Below are positions 1 to 5,400 of a stretch of 11,610 nt of DNA, in pieces. The notes beneath the pieces were generated by a model that saw only the letters and a program-made list of their open reading frames with translations, did not search any database and was not told the origin of the DNA. Made by a program: the position numbers and the translations under genes. Source of the stretch: Alphaproteobacteria bacterium (GTDB lineage: Bacteria > Pseudomonadota > Alphaproteobacteria > Rhizobiales > Devosiaceae); NCBI GenBank assembly GCA_013152625.1, contig JAADFY010000251.1, forward strand, positions 1-11,610, read 5' to 3'. Each line of letters opens with the position of its first letter. Within the stretch, counting starts at the first letter, position 1.

Positions 1-47
1 CCCTGCCTGTACCATTCCCCGCATCGCGCAAGGTTCGATGAAAATCC

Positions 48-881
48 ATGCCTGAATGGTTCTCGAACCTTTCGAATTTCGACCCCGTCTTTGCCCTGGA
101 ATATATCACCAACGGCAAGCACCTGGCCTGGTATCTGTCCCTGCGATTTACCGTTGGCGCCGCAATTCTGGGGGCGGCGGTTGCTCTGTTTCTCGGGCTC
201 GGCGCCGCCACCCTGCGCCGGGCCCGTCTGGCCCCGGTCAGGTGGGTGGCTGCCGGTTATGCCAACATCGTGCGCGGTGTGCCCGATGTGTTGTTTTTTC
301 TGTTTTTCCCTCTCGCCTTTGAACAGGCGGTGGAATGGTTCTGGTCCCGGGCGGTGTGCTCCCCCGAGGCGCTGGCCGGCGCCCGCTGGCCGCCGTGCCC
401 TGAGGCCAATTGGTTTCTAACCTCTTCACAAAGTATGATCATGGCCGGCGTTTCCTTAGGGATCGTATATGGCGCCTTTGCCTCCAATGTCATTCATGGC
501 GCCATGAACGCGGTGCCCCGCGGTCAGCTTGAAGCGGCCCGGGCCTATGGCATGAGCGCCGGCCAGGTCATGTGGCGGGTGCATGTTCGGCAAATGTGGA
601 TTTATGCCCTGCCCGGCCTGTCCAATGTCTGGATGTTGCTGCTAAAGGCCACCTCGCTTTTGTCCCTGTTGCAAATTGCCGACATCGTGCAGTGGGCCGA
701 CCGGCTGGGGGCGCCAAATTTCATGGCCCGGGTCGGGCTTGTCCATCCTGACTGGCGCTGGCGCTATTATCTGGTGCTGTTTATTCTGTACATTCTGGCC
801 ACCATGGCCTCCGAGCGCGGGTTTGCCTATTTGCGCAAAAAAGCCGGCCACGGCATGATCGATGAGCGGGTGGCGACCTGA
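48..881 (+). CDS. ABC transporter permease, polar amino acid (HisQ/GlnP-like) family
   Basis: This is an inner-membrane permease subunit of a binding-protein-dependent importer. The 277-residue protein has several hydrophobic segments (about 30-52, 66-92, 130-150, 185-215 and 240-257). It carries the cytoplasmic EAA loop EAARAYGMS at residues 162-170, which docks on the ATPase subunit, and the RGVPD stretch at 76-80 that in this family precedes a membrane helix. A loop at about 96-122 is longer than in typical HisQ/GlnP proteins and holds two cysteines (C104 and C117), which is unusual. The stop lies 2 bases before the next permease, so the two are surely co-transcribed and probably form a heterodimeric channel. 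The 47 bases upstream contain a stop in each of the two frames I checked fully and no recognisable end of a neighbouring protein. Substrate cannot be told: family members import amino acids or related small polar compounds. The family call is firm; specificity is unknown. Confidence 0.9.
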   Translation: MPEWFSNLSNFDPVFALEYITNGKHLAWYLSLRFTVGAAILGAAVALFLGLGAATLRRARLAPVRWVAAGYANIVRGVPDVLFFLFFPLAFEQAVEWFWSRAVCSPEALAGARWPPCPEANWFLTSSQSMIMAGVSLGIVYGAFASNVIHGAMNAVPRGQLEAARAYGMSAGQVMWRVHVRQMWIYALPGLSNVWMLLLKATSLLSLLQIADIVQWADRLGAPNFMARVGLVHPDWRWRYYLVLFILYILATMASERGFAYLRKKAGHGMIDERVAT

Positions 882-883
882 TC

Positions 884-1639
884 ATGGAGGGGTTGCTCAA
901 CAATTCCATCGTTAGCGCCTTCGCCGTTTTGGCGGTGCCGTCGCTGTTTAATCTCTATTTCGCCTTTGCCTCGATCCCGGTGGGTTTTATCCTCGCGGTG
1001 GGGCTGGCGCTGGCCCGTGCGTCCAACCATCCCATCGGCTCAAAACTGGCCGGGGCCTTTGTTTACGCGTTTCGCGGTTCGCCCCTGTTTATTCAGCTGT
1101 TCATGTTTTATTCGATCATGCTTTCGCTCAATTTGAGCGTATGGAAACCCTTGGGTATTTCGTGGCTGGTTCTGCACCCGCTGTTTCTCGGGCCCCTGGT
1201 TTTGACCCTGAGCACAGCCGCTTATGGGGCAGAGATTTTTTACGGGGCCTTAAAAAACGTACCCAAATCAGAAATCGAGGCCGCCCGGGCCTATGGCATG
1301 TCCAGGTGGCGCCTGTTCCGCTCGGTGATCTGGCCGAACATGATCCGCCTCGCCTGGCCCGCCTATACCAATGAGGTGGTGTTCCTGTTCCATGCCACGG
1401 CGCTGATATATTTCACCCTGCCGGTGATCAACCAGCAAAAAGATCTCATGAACAAAGCGGGGGAATTGTTTGAGCGAACCTATAATGTGTTCTTGTATTT
1501 CTCCGTTGCCGGGGCCTATTTTCTGTTTTTCACATTAATAATATTCTTTGTTTTCGGCCGGATTTATCGGGTCATGAACCGCCATCTGGTGCTCGATACT
1601 GCCCCAAAAATGCGGTTTGCCCCCCGCTACATGCGTTAA
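884..1639 (+). CDS. ABC transporter permease, polar amino acid (HisM/GlnP-like) family
   Basis: This is the second permease subunit of the same importer, 251 residues. The family pattern is clear: an N-terminal hydrophobic segment at about 10-45, the stretch FRGSPLFIQLFMFY at 63-76, the EAA loop EAARAYGMS at 132-140 (identical to that of the upstream partner), and a hydrophobic C-terminal segment at about 207-227. The start follows the upstream stop by 2 bases, so translational coupling is likely. The identical EAA loops suggest that both subunits contact the same ATPase dimer. The next gene starts 95 bases downstream and has a different character, so this is probably the last transporter gene on this side; the binding protein and ATPase are expected before position 1. 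Substrate is not deducible. The setting among nucleobase genes makes a nitrogen-rich metabolite possible, but that is inference only. Confidence 0.9.
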   Translation: MEGLLNNSIVSAFAVLAVPSLFNLYFAFASIPVGFILAVGLALARASNHPIGSKLAGAFVYAFRGSPLFIQLFMFYSIMLSLNLSVWKPLGISWLVLHPLFLGPLVLTLSTAAYGAEIFYGALKNVPKSEIEAARAYGMSRWRLFRSVIWPNMIRLAWPAYTNEVVFLFHATALIYFTLPVINQQKDLMNKAGELFERTYNVFLYFSVAGAYFLFFTLIIFFVFGRIYRVMNRHLVLDTAPKMRFAPRYMR

Positions 1640-1703
1640 CCCTTCTCGTATCTTTTTTGACCTTAACACCCTGTTCAGCCTGCGTTCACCGGCCAATCCT
1701 ATT

Positions 1704-1730
1704 GATGCCCGAATTGGACTTTAGGGCATC
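1704..1730 (+). promoter_or_regulatory. Inverted repeat just before the DUF2147-like gene
   Basis: GATGCCC (1704-1710) and GGGCATC (1724-1730) are perfect 7-base arms around a 13-base loop, extendable by two G-U pairs at the base. The right arm contains the only Shine-Dalgarno-like bases (AGGG at 1723-1726) in front of the ATG at 1735. The hairpin could therefore hinder ribosome access, act as a palindromic protein site, or mark the end of the upstream transporter transcript. No T-run follows, so it is not a standard intrinsic terminator. Function is inferred from position only. Confidence 0.3.
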
Positions 1731-1734
1731 GGAT

Positions 1735-2124
1735 ATGATGATCAGATTAGTACTTGCAGCTTTGATATTGCTCGTTTCCGCCAGCTCTGCCTCGGCGTCG
1801 AACCATGCCATTTCGCCCACCGGTTCCTGGGCGTCGGCCAATGGGGAATCCCGGTTTACCGTAACCCTGTGCGGCGACGGGACCGAGCTGTGCGCCCGGC
1901 TGGTCTGGTTGCGCAAGGATATGCGCACCGCCGAAAATATGGCCTATCTCAACGCCTATGTGATCCGCCGGGCGAGGGCGGTTGGCGCCAACCGCTGGCG
2001 CGGCACCGTAAATGTTTACGGCGAGCGCACCAGCGGCAGGATCGAATTGGTAGACAACGCCCGGATGCGTCTGGTCGGGTGCCGGCTGGTCCTGTGCCAG
2101 TCGTTTGAATTCAAGCGCATCTGA
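1735..2124 (+). CDS. Small secreted DUF2147-type protein
   Basis: This is a 129-residue exported protein resembling the DUF2147 family, whose function is unknown. Residues 1-22 form a signal peptide: MMIRL, then a hydrophobic core, then a small-residue stretch ending around ASAS. The mature part shows the family pattern: an opening PTGSW, a CGDG...LCARLVWL stretch at 46-59, and a closing GCRLVLCQSF at 115-124. Its four cysteines (C46, C53, C116, C121) could form two periplasmic disulfides. I chose the ATG at 1735 because the signal peptide then begins directly and AGGG sits 8 bases upstream. An in-frame TTG at 1657 and ATG at 1705 would add a polar extension and lack good ribosome binding sites; ATG 1738 is a near-equivalent alternative. 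The gene stands alone, 20 bases from the convergent transporter gene, with no evident link to nucleobase metabolism. Confidence 0.75.
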   Translation: MMIRLVLAALILLVSASSASASNHAISPTGSWASANGESRFTVTLCGDGTELCARLVWLRKDMRTAENMAYLNAYVIRRARAVGANRWRGTVNVYGERTSGRIELVDNARMRLVGCRLVLCQSFEFKRI

Positions 2125-2127
2125 ACG

Positions 2128-2142
2128 CGGGGCCCACCCCCG
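2128..2142. terminator. Possible short hairpin between convergent genes
   Basis: CGGGG (2128-2132) and CCCCG (2138-2142) can pair around a 5-base loop within the 20-base gap separating the convergent DUF2147-like and EamA genes. The position suits a bidirectional terminator, but no clear U-tract follows on either strand, so this is a weak call. Confidence 0.3.
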
Positions 2143-2144
2143 AA

Positions 2145-3047
2145 TTACGCCGGCACCGGTTTTCTGCCCGCCCGTTCGTTCCAGGCGATAAACAGCGATG
2201 CCGCCAGAATGATCGCTGCTCCGGGCCAGAAATTACCCGTTGGCGCATAGGAAAATACAATCCACGACGCCAGCGTGTTGACCGGCAGTTTAAGATCATC
2301 GAACGGCTGCAGGAATGTCGCATCCGCCGCTGCATAGGCTCGGGTCAGAAAATAATTGGCCGCCGCCGTTAACACCCCCAGCCCCACCAGCAGATAAAAC
2401 GCCGAACCGGCGGGCACTGCAAACCCCGAGGCCCCGTAAAACACGAAATTGATCGGGGTGAGCAGCAACAGGAGATAAACCGTAATGGTTTCCGGTTTTT
2501 CGTCCCGGGTTAAGAACTTGGTAATCAGTGAAGAGCCGGCCCATAAAAATGCCGCCAGTATCGGCAGCAGCGCCATGGCCGAAAAGCTCGCCGACCACGG
2601 TTCGAGAATGACCATCGCCCCCACAAATGCCACGATGGTTGCACCCACCCGGGCCAGGGTGATCCGTTCGCCCAGAAACAGGCCCGCACCGGCCACCACG
2701 AAAAACGGCGAGACCATCACCAGAGCAATTATTTGCGGGATCGGCAGTACCGAGAACGAGAACACAAAAGCCTGCACCCCGCCGGCGGCAAGTGCCACCC
2801 GGATCAGATGCCAGCCTAGATGTTTGCTGGCCAGCGCTTTTCGCCCGTAGCGCCAGATCCATGGCAGGGAAAAAATCAGCGCAAACAGATATTGATAAAA
2901 AGCCACGGCGGTGGACGTAACGCCGTTGAACTGTTGGGAGAACTGATTGGCCGCGTTGACGCCGGCAAAGGCGATCCCCGCAGAGATCATGAAAAGAGCG
3001 CCGGTTACAGGCGCGGGAAGGGAAATTTTTGAGGCACTTTGGTTCAT
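2145..3047 (-). CDS. ribN: EamA/DMT-family transporter, probable riboflavin importer RibN
   Basis: This is an inner-membrane transporter of the drug/metabolite superfamily, 300 residues with about ten hydrophobic helices in two EamA repeats (about 14-146 and 157-292). The first repeat ends with the typical stretch VVAGAGLFLGERITLARVGA followed by FVGAMVI. Many EamA proteins are exporters or of unknown substrate. Here the mRNA leader holds an FMN riboswitch (3180-3340), the known control element for riboflavin synthesis and uptake genes. RibN proteins, EamA-family riboflavin importers described in rhizobia and Vibrio, are commonly riboswitch-controlled, so RibN is the best call. The ATG at 3047 has AAAGGA 7 bases upstream (3055-3060). 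That site lies in the 3' arm of a strong hairpin, so translation is probably switched by FMN. The gene is monocistronic in view, convergent with the DUF2147-like gene and divergent from psuG. Family is certain; substrate is inferred from the riboswitch and family. Confidence 0.85.
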   Translation of the reverse strand: MNQSASKISLPAPVTGALFMISAGIAFAGVNAANQFSQQFNGVTSTAVAFYQYLFALIFSLPWIWRYGRKALASKHLGWHLIRVALAAGGVQAFVFSFSVLPIPQIIALVMVSPFFVVAGAGLFLGERITLARVGATIVAFVGAMVILEPWSASFSAMALLPILAAFLWAGSSLITKFLTRDEKPETITVYLLLLLTPINFVFYGASGFAVPAGSAFYLLVGLGVLTAAANYFLTRAYAAADATFLQPFDDLKLPVNTLASWIVFSYAPTGNFWPGAAIILAASLFIAWNERAGRKPVPA

Positions 3048-3048
3048 T

Positions 3049-3102
3049 GTTCGATCCTTTCAAACTCAACCCAGTGGCCTCAGGGTCGAAAAGGGATCGA
3101 AC
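3049..3102 (-). promoter_or_regulatory. Hairpin sequestering the ribN ribosome binding site
   Basis: Read on the minus strand, GTTCGATCC (3102-3094) plus AAA-pairing bases (3092-3090) matches AAAGGATCGAAC (3060-3049), giving a 12-pair stem with one unpaired base. The 3' arm contains the Shine-Dalgarno AAAGGA and ends one base before the ATG at 3047. The loop can itself form a 4-pair stem (ACCC with GGGT). In this leader the stem would block translation and is the natural off-state platform for the upstream FMN aptamer. A competing fold exists: GTCG (3105-3102) with CGAC (3088-3085), flanked by G/C pairs, leaves the 5' sequestering arm in a loop. Pairing is read directly from sequence; the switching role is inferred. 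Confidence 0.7.
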
Positions 3103-3140
3103 GACACCCGGCAATTGTGCCTTACTGGCAACAACGCCGA

Positions 3141-3164
3141 ACAGGCCGGCAAACCGGCACCTGT
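3141..3164 (-). promoter_or_regulatory. Stable hairpin between FMN aptamer and sequestering stem
   Basis: On the minus strand ACAG-GT-GCCGG, a TTTG loop, then CCGGC-CTGT form a 9-pair stem with a 2-base bulge. No U-run follows, so it is not a standard intrinsic terminator. It lies between the riboswitch aptamer and the ribN start hairpin and may be a spacer, a pause site or part of the expression platform. Confidence 0.45.
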
Positions 3165-3179
3165 CGTATCAATAATCCC

Positions 3180-3340
3180 GCTCTCTCTCATCCGGACTAT
3201 GACCGTCGGCTTCGGCATCTCACCGAATCTGCTGACCCGGACTTATGTGAAATACCTGTCCACAAAAGTCCGGCGCTCGCGGGCTCGGGGCGCGAATTGC
3301 CCCATACCGCCGGTGGGGAATTACACCCCGCCCTGAGAAC
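3180..3340 (-). ncRNA. FMN riboswitch (RFN element) in the ribN leader
   Basis: The minus strand shows the conserved RFN blocks in order. The 5' block is GTTCTCAGGGCGGGGTG followed by AATTCCCCACCGGCGGT. Next come GAGCCCGCGAGCGCC, then a variable stem (GGACTT paired with AAGTCC), then GGTCAGCAGATTCGGTGAGA, then GCCGACGGTCATAGTCCGGA, and finally TGAGAGAGAG. The closing helix pairs GTTCTC (3340-3335) with GAGAGC (3185-3180). These blocks closely match the FMN aptamer known upstream of ribB in gamma-proteobacteria. The aptamer binds flavin mononucleotide and normally lowers expression when FMN is abundant. The only gene downstream on this strand is the EamA transporter at 3047, which the element assigns to flavin uptake. 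Identification rests on near-consensus core sequence and is very secure. Confidence 0.96.
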
Positions 3341-3453
3341 GTCGCCCGAAACCGCTCACCGGCCCCGGACGCGGCGACCCATAGCGGCCTCGACGGCGCG
3401 GCGCAAGCGGTTTAGGTCATGTACTTGGGTATTGTTGTCAGCCGGCGAAAAAA
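3341..3453. promoter_or_regulatory. Divergent promoter region between ribN leader and psuG
   Basis: These 113 bases must hold the promoter for the ribN transcript (minus) and probably the one for psuG (plus). I see no convincing -35/-10 pair on either strand. The part next to psuG (3421-3453) is AT-richer and ends in an A-run directly before the ATG. No operator palindrome stood out. Confidence 0.35.
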
Positions 3454-4392
3454 ATGGAACGACTTGAAATGCCACAGAATGTAGTCAACATCAGCGATGA
3501 AGTGGCCGATGCGCTGGCCCGCAACCATCCTGTGGTTGCCCTTGAATCCACAATTATCACCCACGGCATGGCCTACCCCCACAATCTGGAAACCGCCCTC
3601 GGCGTTGAACAGGTGATCCGGGACGCCGGCGCCACACCCGCCACCATCGCCATAGTGGATGGTGTGCCAGGTGTCGGCGTGAGCGGGCAGGCGCTCGAAA
3701 GGCTGGCAGCGGCGGGCCAGAAAAGTGCCAAGGCTTCAAGGCGCGACATCGCCGCCCTGATGGTGCTGGGCAAAAGCGCCGGCACCACGGTGGCCACCAC
3801 CATGCAAATCGCCGCTTTGGCTAAAATATCGGTGTTTGCCACCGGCGGCATTGGCGGCGTTCACCGCGGCGGCGAGCACAGTTTTGACATCTCCGCCGAT
3901 CTCATGGAACTGGCACATACCCCCGTGGCTGTGGTGTGCGCCGGCGCCAAATCCATCCTCGATATCGGCAAAACCCTGGAAGTTCTTGAAACCCATGGCG
4001 TGCCTGTCATCGGCTATGGCACCGACCGGTTTCCCGCTTTTTTCACCCCCGACAGCGGACACATGGTTGATTACCGTTTTGACAGCCCCGAAGAAATCGC
4101 CGCCCTGATCATAGCCCAGGCCCGCCTTGGCATGACCAACGGTATTTTGATCGGCAACCCGGTACCCGAGGATGACGCACAGGACGCGGAAAAAATCGAA
4201 GCGATCATCAGCAAGGGGATCGAGGCGGCGGCATCGGCCGGCGTAACCGGAAAACAGTTTACCCCCTTCATGCTTGAAACCATTGCCGAAATGAGCGGTG
4301 GCGATAGCCTGCGCACCAATATCGCGCTGATACGCAACAACGCATTGGTTGCCGCCCGCATCGCCGGCGCCCTGTGTCGGGCCAGAGGCTGA
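3454..4392 (+). CDS. psuG: Pseudouridine-5'-phosphate glycosidase
   Basis: PsuG cleaves the C-C glycosidic bond of pseudouridine 5'-phosphate to give uracil and ribose 5-phosphate; it is a cytoplasmic metal-dependent enzyme that uses a lysine adduct. The 312-residue length equals, as I recall it, that of the E. coli enzyme (YeiN). Residues known to matter there fall at the same numbers here: E31 (in ALESTIITHG), K93 (in KSAKASRRD), D145 (metal ligand, in EHSFDIS), K166 (in CAGAKSILD) and N289 (in LRTNIALI). This agreement supports the ATG at 3454 even though it has no clear Shine-Dalgarno; an ATG at 3469 is a possible alternative. The gene heads the plus-strand unit and its partner kinase psuK starts 5 bases after its stop, the standard psuG/psuK pairing. 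No truncation or oddity was seen beyond the weak ribosome binding site. Confidence 0.96.
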   Translation: MERLEMPQNVVNISDEVADALARNHPVVALESTIITHGMAYPHNLETALGVEQVIRDAGATPATIAIVDGVPGVGVSGQALERLAAAGQKSAKASRRDIAALMVLGKSAGTTVATTMQIAALAKISVFATGGIGGVHRGGEHSFDISADLMELAHTPVAVVCAGAKSILDIGKTLEVLETHGVPVIGYGTDRFPAFFTPDSGHMVDYRFDSPEEIAALIIAQARLGMTNGILIGNPVPEDDAQDAEKIEAIISKGIEAAASAGVTGKQFTPFMLETIAEMSGGDSLRTNIALIRNNALVAARIAGALCRARG

Positions 4393-4397
4393 AATCC

Positions 4398-5339
4398 ATG
4401 GAAGACGTCTCGCAAAAGCGCAAAACAAAGGGCCACGTTGTGGTGGTCGGCGATGTCATGCAGGACATAATTGCCGTCCCCCACGGACCGGTAGTGCGCG
4501 GCTCGGACCGCCGGGCGACCATCCGGTTGTGTCCGGGGGGCGCGGGGGCCAATCAGGCCACCTGGCTTGGATTTTTTGCCGTGCCGGTGACCTTTGCCGG
4601 ACGCGTTGCCTCTGCTGATCTGGTCCATTACTGGACCCACTTCTCCCGGGCCGGGGTGTCTCCGGCGCTGGCCGGCGACGATGAACGGCCCACCGGCACA
4701 CTGGTTACCCTGGTGGATGGACAGGGCGAGCGCAGTTTTCTCACCGATCGGGGGGCCAACCTCGGCCTTTGCCCCAAAGATGTGCCCAAAAGCCTGCTAC
4801 GTGATTGCGCATTGTTGGTGGTCTCGGGTTACTCGCTGTTTGAATCCGGACCCCGCGAAGTGCTGCTTGAAGTGATTGCCCACGCCCGCCGGGCCGGCAT
4901 ACCCTTTGCTGTTGATCCCGCGTCTACCTCGTTTCTCGCTGAAATGGGCGGCGCGCCGTTTCTTGAGGCCATTGCCGGGGCACGGCTGTTGTTTCCCAAT
5001 GCCGAAGAGGCCGCAATGCTCACCGGCACCCATGATCTGGACGAGCAACTCACCGTCCTCTGCCGGTACGCGGAAATCGTCGTGCTCAAGCGTGGCGCGG
5101 CGGGGGCGATGCTGGCCACCGCCGAAGGTGCCCGTTTTTCAATTCCGGCGCCGGCCATCAAACCGCTGGATACAACCGGTGCGGGCGATGCGTTTCTGGC
5201 CCGGTTTGTTGCCGAGTGGCTTGGGGGAAACGACCTGGAGAAATGCCTGGCGCTGGCCGTGGGCACCGGCTCCGCCGCCACCGGACATATTGGCGGCCAG
5301 CCCGGTCAGGTTGACCATCAGCCGACGAATTTGGCTTGA
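4398..5339 (+). CDS. psuK: PfkB-family sugar kinase, probable pseudouridine kinase
   Basis: This kinase is expected to phosphorylate pseudouridine at the 5' position with ATP, supplying PsuG. The 313-residue protein has the ribokinase-fold landmarks: a first strand VVVVGDVMQD (14-23), the substrate-binding GGAGAN (47-52), and the C-terminal signature DTTGAGDAFLARF (258-270) with anion-hole glycines and the catalytic base D264. I chose ATG 4398 because AGAGG (4384-4388) sits 9 bases upstream; an in-frame GTG at 4374, inside psuG, would add 8 residues. PfkB kinases vary in substrate (ribose, adenosine, fructose phosphates), and sequence alone would not fix it. The adjacent psuG does, since the pair acts in sequence. 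No nearby gene suggests another nucleoside as substrate, although the adenine deaminase downstream leaves adenosine kinase as a weak alternative. Confidence 0.88.
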   Translation: MEDVSQKRKTKGHVVVVGDVMQDIIAVPHGPVVRGSDRRATIRLCPGGAGANQATWLGFFAVPVTFAGRVASADLVHYWTHFSRAGVSPALAGDDERPTGTLVTLVDGQGERSFLTDRGANLGLCPKDVPKSLLRDCALLVVSGYSLFESGPREVLLEVIAHARRAGIPFAVDPASTSFLAEMGGAPFLEAIAGARLLFPNAEEAAMLTGTHDLDEQLTVLCRYAEIVVLKRGAAGAMLATAEGARFSIPAPAIKPLDTTGAGDAFLARFVAEWLGGNDLEKCLALAVGTGSAATGHIGGQPGQVDHQPTNLA

Positions 5340-5386
5340 CCTTGCGCCCGAAGGCGCCAATCGTGGCCGATTTGGTCCGGGGCACG

Positions 5387-5392
5387 AAGGAG
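5387..5392 (+). promoter_or_regulatory. Strong ribosome binding site that fixes a TTG start for ade
   Basis: AAGGAG lies exactly 8 bases before the TTG at 5401, the best Shine-Dalgarno in the operon. The first in-frame ATG (5443) has no comparable site, so the TTG is the likely start. Confidence 0.8.
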
Positions 5393-5400
5393 CGGCAGTT

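Noticed and set aside
1640..1734. Intrinsic terminator after the ABC permeases
   Set aside because: A T-run occurs at 1653-1658 but no stem precedes it, and the only inverted repeat (1704-1730) is not followed by Ts.
2947..3467. Overlapping plus-strand ORFs of 129 and 142 codons across the ribN leader
   Set aside because: They run antisense through the FMN riboswitch and overlap the starts of ribN and psuG. Their translations are rich in Arg/Pro/Ser without any recognisable motif.
3736..4640. Minus-strand ORFs of 230 and 189 codons opposite psuG and psuK
   Set aside because: They are shadows of two well-supported enzymes, with no motif and no plausible start signal.
4876..5400. 175-codon upstream extension of the adenine deaminase frame
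   Set aside because: It overlaps psuK in another frame, the translation is low-complexity and lacks family similarity, and a strong RBS marks TTG 5401 as the start.
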